In this document: positions 29,653-64,000 of the stretch, one piece after another
Position numbering within the stretch: the first letter of the stretch is position 1
How the letters are laid out: every line of letters starts with the position of its first letter
Source: Bolinopsis microptera
Taxonomy: Eukaryota; Ctenophora; Tentaculata; Lobata; Bolinopsidae
DNA: 64,000 nucleotides
Reading direction: 5' to 3'
Assembly: GCF_026151205.1 (NCBI RefSeq)
Contig: NC_087080.1
Span: 17,149,337-17,213,336, forward strand
Made by a program: the position numbers and the translations under genes
The notes under the pieces: generated by a model
Database searches by the model: none
The model's input: only the letters and a program-made list of their open reading frames with translations
Told to the model about the DNA's origin: nothing

Positions 29653-32476
29653 GGTATATACCCTCTATCACTCTCTTGATACTCCAAGTCCCCTAAAATA
29701 TTTGCTATAAAGGTCTTGCTAGTTATGTATGAAATATATTTATGTTTGCTTTTGATACTAAATAAAATTGTTGTTTTCTTGAATTGTTGTTTTCTTGATA
29801 GTGTAAAAAATTAAAACGTTTAATTTCGCTATTATACTTTAATACCGTCCACTTCGATGGACACGGAAGAATATGAGCTGAGGGATCAGAATGCTCTCAG
29901 GGGACGGCAAAATGTTACTGGGCGGTGCTCAGCCTGCCATTCCGCCGAATCTTTATACGGCGTGCCTTTTTAGCACATTAGAAATGTTTTAGTGGCAAGT
30001 TTAAACCTAGTGACTTTTGTAGTTCACTCCAGGGCCCAAGGATTGATGTCGCCAGCGAGACTCGAACCTGAACGTTCTGATCATAAATTATTAGCCCAAG
30101 GTATTTGATCTGGCAGGAAGCAAGTGATTTTATGAGATGTTCAATCGAAATCATTATTGATACATTATTGATCATACATTACTGTACTATTTATATTGTA
30201 TACAATTTTACGGACAAAATGATTCCAGCAGGGGGCACTCCCAACCCACCGCTTCTGCGGGTAGTTGATGCACTGTTCACAAGCAAGAGCCACTTTGGTC
30301 TACCTGCTGTGAGGTGTCTCAGCTAAATGAGTTGATACCTGTCTCTTCCTTTGTGACTGTGATTAAATACAGGAAATTATCACAATTTCTTGTTTTGGTT
30401 ATAAAATCATGCTTTGAATGAGCCAAAAATACACTAAACCACTAATATTATTAAATTTTGTATTCGGGCCCTACAATCCTACAAACGTGGGTATTCATAC
30501 AATATCTGCAATTATTTTAAAAGTTGCTTCAATCCCTCAGCTGTATGTTGTCTCACTATTACACAAACTTATTATTATTCAATACCTTAAGAACGACAAA
30601 TTTAGTCTACCATAAATTTAGTCAAACTTTTTACTAAAATTGTTGTAAACCAAATTTCATGTGACTAAATTTTTTGGCAATTACTTTTGAAGTAGACCAG
30701 AATTTTAGTAGAGCACATTATGAATTGAATTTTATTGAGCTTACATTCTTTATCATATGCTTATGATAAAAAGTTAAATATGGCTAACTGTACATATAAC
30801 AGGTCCCTACTGTGTGTAATAAGAGTTTGTAAGCTATGGTATGTAACTAATGTGTGTAACATGTTGGCTCGCCGTTGGAATTTTCCCAGATCGAGAATAT
30901 TCCTCCTTACCAAAATACGCGCATTTGGTGTAAGTTACAGGATCACGAGGTTGATAATTTGTCCACGTGACCGTTTGGCGCACGGTGTGCACATGGGCCC
31001 ATTGGAAATTTCTGATACATGTGTTCCCTTGTCTGTACTTAGTTCACTATAAATATAAAGTATGACATTTATGCGAAATTGGAAAAAAAACTAGCTTAAT
31101 AATGGAAATCTCAAATAAATGAAATGGAAAATGGCCTCGAAAAGTCAAAAATTCGACTAAAATTGTTGTAGACTAAAAATTTGCGAAATTTGTGCCTAAA
31201 ATTATGGTAACCAAAATTATAGTAACCAAATTTATTGTGACCCAAATTTGTTGGCCCTAAGGTAATGATAAGTATACATTTTGAATTTTAAGTCCTTTGT
31301 AAAGTATTCTATTAAGTGATCATAGGACTGATTTTATATCCTTCATATAGATAGAGGCCTTACCTTTAGCTTTGTATATTGCGAATTATTTAATCTATAT
31401 TATATTTTAAACTTGACGAAATTTCCCCGGCAACGGGGACATAGAAGAAAAAACACCGAAAATCGACCTCAAAATGACCCTCTGGTGATGCCAAACCCAG
31501 CTCGCAAATGGAGTTGAAACCTCGCCATTTTTAGCAGGGTTGTAGAAAAAGGATAGGAATAGGCTATAGCATTCTTAGAATTTTGATTTAGGCTTTAGAT
31601 TTTTTATAATTAACGTCGGAAGTGAGGTTAAATAATCGTTAGAATAATGGCGTTATTTAAGCAAAGGTTTACTGCGCTGTTGCGTAGCAACGATAAAAAT
31701 GCACGTGCGCGAGCAACCACAGATTAACAACGCGCGTTGTTATGCTGTATGATACATCATAATTTCAAAACTAGCTCACATTTACGCTCACGCTATGACT
31801 TCTTATAACTTTGTTTGTGATTGCAATATTTTGATGCAGTAAAAAGTATCGATACTTTTTTTTCGATACTAAATTCGCTAGAGCTACACACAATGCTGAC
31901 ATGACGCCGCGCACACACAATCAACAAAAATATTGTTGTTTTCTAATTACGCAAATAACTTTGCGCAGTTAAACATTTTAATTGCCTGGCAATAATTCAA
32001 TTGACTGTCATTCTCGATTGAAATATCAGAATTTCACAACTAGCTCACATTTACTCTCATGACGCTATATACCTATATATAACTTATAACTTTGGTTGTG
32101 ATTGAAATTTTTTGATGCGGTAAAAAGTATCGTTTTTGGGCTATATGATGAAGAGAAATTAAAACATAACTGATGCTTAAAATTTCCTCGAACAAAGCTT
32201 TCGACTAGCGGCGGGTTTCTAGTATTCTATAATTGATAATAATATTTAATATTCTTATTGCATTGCTGTGAAAATTTGATTATAATTTTAATTCTTAATG
32301 TTTAAAAAGTTTTTTTTGTAAGAAGACTAAGTTCAGGACAATTGCTAGTGTTAATGTCATGGAAAAGTACAGCACTGAAAATTACATGTAATTTGCATAT
32401 GATATGCATCATATAATATATTGATAATGTGATATAATATCTCATCAAAATGAATTGAAGGAAGAAGGAGGATGTT
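29653..32476. other. Intergenic region upstream of the Abl gene
   Basis: No coding sequence was recognised. A further TGCCATTCCGCCGAATCT end lies near 29936. A minus-strand GGTTCGAGTCTCGC word near 30055-30075 looks like a tRNA B box, perhaps an old SINE. GC-rich patches occur near 30960. The Abl promoter should lie in the last kilobase, but no motif could be assigned. Confidence 0.4.
31767..32132 (+). repeat. Pair of direct repeats of about 95 bp upstream of Abl
   Basis: Units near 31767-31855 and 32037-32130 both run from AACTAGCTCACATTTAC through TATAACTTTG to TTTGATGC-GTAAAAAGTATCG, with about 80 percent identity by eye. Function unknown. Confidence 0.7.
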
Positions 32477-63267
<30,791 letters not shown>

Positions 63268-63311
63268 GTAGGTGGCACTACTTTACCTTGTTAAATAATA
63301 CATTAGTAATA

Positions 63312-63730
63312 GGGGGGGGGGGGGGGCCAACGCCCAACGCCCCAAAAGGCCCCCTAGAAATCGGGGCCTTTTGGGGCCTTATGACCCTGACCACTATTTG
63401 ATAGTGTTTATGGACCATAATCTCCATGTAAATACACTCAAATAAACATAAAAGTACTGTGCAAGTAGTCAGATAATATCATTAAAGCACTTAGCATATA
63501 TCAAACTTGATGAAATTATTACTGGCCAAATAAATCCTTCGGCTTCCTGTAATTGGCTGGTTGCACTTGTGTAATGTGGCTGTTGGAATACACCGAAGTA
63601 AAATAAGTGTCTTGATAAAAAAAAGTTAATTCTACGGCCCCAAAAGGCCCTACACATATCGAAAATCCAAAAAGGGCCCTAGAAATCGGGGCTTTTTGGG
63701 GCCTTTTGGGGCGTTGCCCCCCCCCCCCCC
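63312..63730. mobile_element. 419-bp G-terminal inverted-repeat element
   Basis: Starts with about 15 G then CCAACGCCC and CCCCAAAAGGCC; ends with GGCCTTTTGGGGCGTTG and about 14 C. TAATA stands on both sides (63307-63311 and 63731-63735), a likely 5-bp target duplication. Inner parts AGAAATCGGGGCCTTTTGG and AGAAATCGGGGCTTTTTGG are direct copies. No ORF of its own. It lies just after Abl exon 14. Confidence 0.65.
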
Positions 63731-64000
63731 TAATAGTTATATTTATATACGTGCTCACTGCTCAGTAATCAGTACCGTATTGGGTAATGATTATTAACCT
63801 ATTGGGTAATGATTGTGTTCATCGAAGCATCAAAGATGTATATTGTTTTGAATCCTAATTTAATGTTCCATAACGTTCAACGTTTATGCACAGGCAGTTG
63901 GATGAATTTTCATTAAGTATTAAGAGGTAAAGTTATGAGTGGTCTTCAAGCTTATCTAAATTCTTAACTCCTATTTTATATTTTTCTGAGGTTCCCTTGT

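Overview
This is a eukaryotic, animal-type window: split genes with GT/AG introns, an Abl tyrosine kinase, arrestin-domain (ARRDC/alpha-arrestin) genes, a rhodopsin-like receptor, and many retrotransposons, foldback elements and satellites in AT-rich DNA. The large repeat-filled introns and the degenerate DRY and NPxxY motifs of the receptor would fit an early-branching metazoan such as a cnidarian or placozoan. That assignment is inference; the species cannot be read from the sequence.

Left third (1-21142): three related ARRDC-like copies lie on the minus strand. Copy C (19433 to 13172) is complete: four exons give a 412-aa protein with arrestin N and C domains, a Pro-rich hexapeptide tail and an LPSY motif. 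Copy A (3911 to 613) is nearly identical but its last exon lies off the left edge. Copy B (10265 to 8406) keeps only exons 1-2. A and C sit in a near-identical direct duplication of about 5.6 kb, and both carry the same LINE 3' fragment in intron 1; B still shows the empty target site. B instead carries a solo LTR about a dozen bases from a splice acceptor. A 604-bp insertion built as a near-perfect palindrome of a tRNA-derived sequence lies between B and C.

Middle (21143-27957): a nearly intact CR1/L2-like non-LTR retrotransposon. ORF2 (1177 aa) has an APE-type endonuclease, reverse transcriptase and a C-terminal zinc knuckle. ORF1 (743 aa) is the most striking item: it joins an AlkB-like 2-oxoglutarate/Fe(II) dioxygenase domain with all metal and cofactor residues visible, a coiled coil, and an SGNH-hydrolase (esterase-like) domain with its triad residues visible. 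An AlkB domain in a LINE ORF1 is a candidate undescribed arrangement: a retroelement that may carry its own nucleic-acid demethylase.

27958-32476 is intergenic and full of small inverted-repeat elements, including two copies of a 98-bp-type element with clean 10-bp target duplications.

Right half (32477-63267 and beyond): an Abl-family kinase gene on the plus strand. Fourteen exons (557 codons) are in phase and encode a possible N-myristoylation start, SH3, SH2 and a complete kinase domain; the C-terminal tail continues past the window. Its 19-kb fifth intron holds a 7.5-kb foldback element with 8-bp target duplications inserted in a 24-bp tandem array, several other tandem arrays, and a 100-copy, 42-bp satellite whose unit carries CACGTG and ATTGGCCAAT. 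Two antisense genes are nested in later Abl introns: a two-exon secreted Cys-rich protein (124 aa) and an intronless receptor of the rhodopsin class with a frameshift before TM7.
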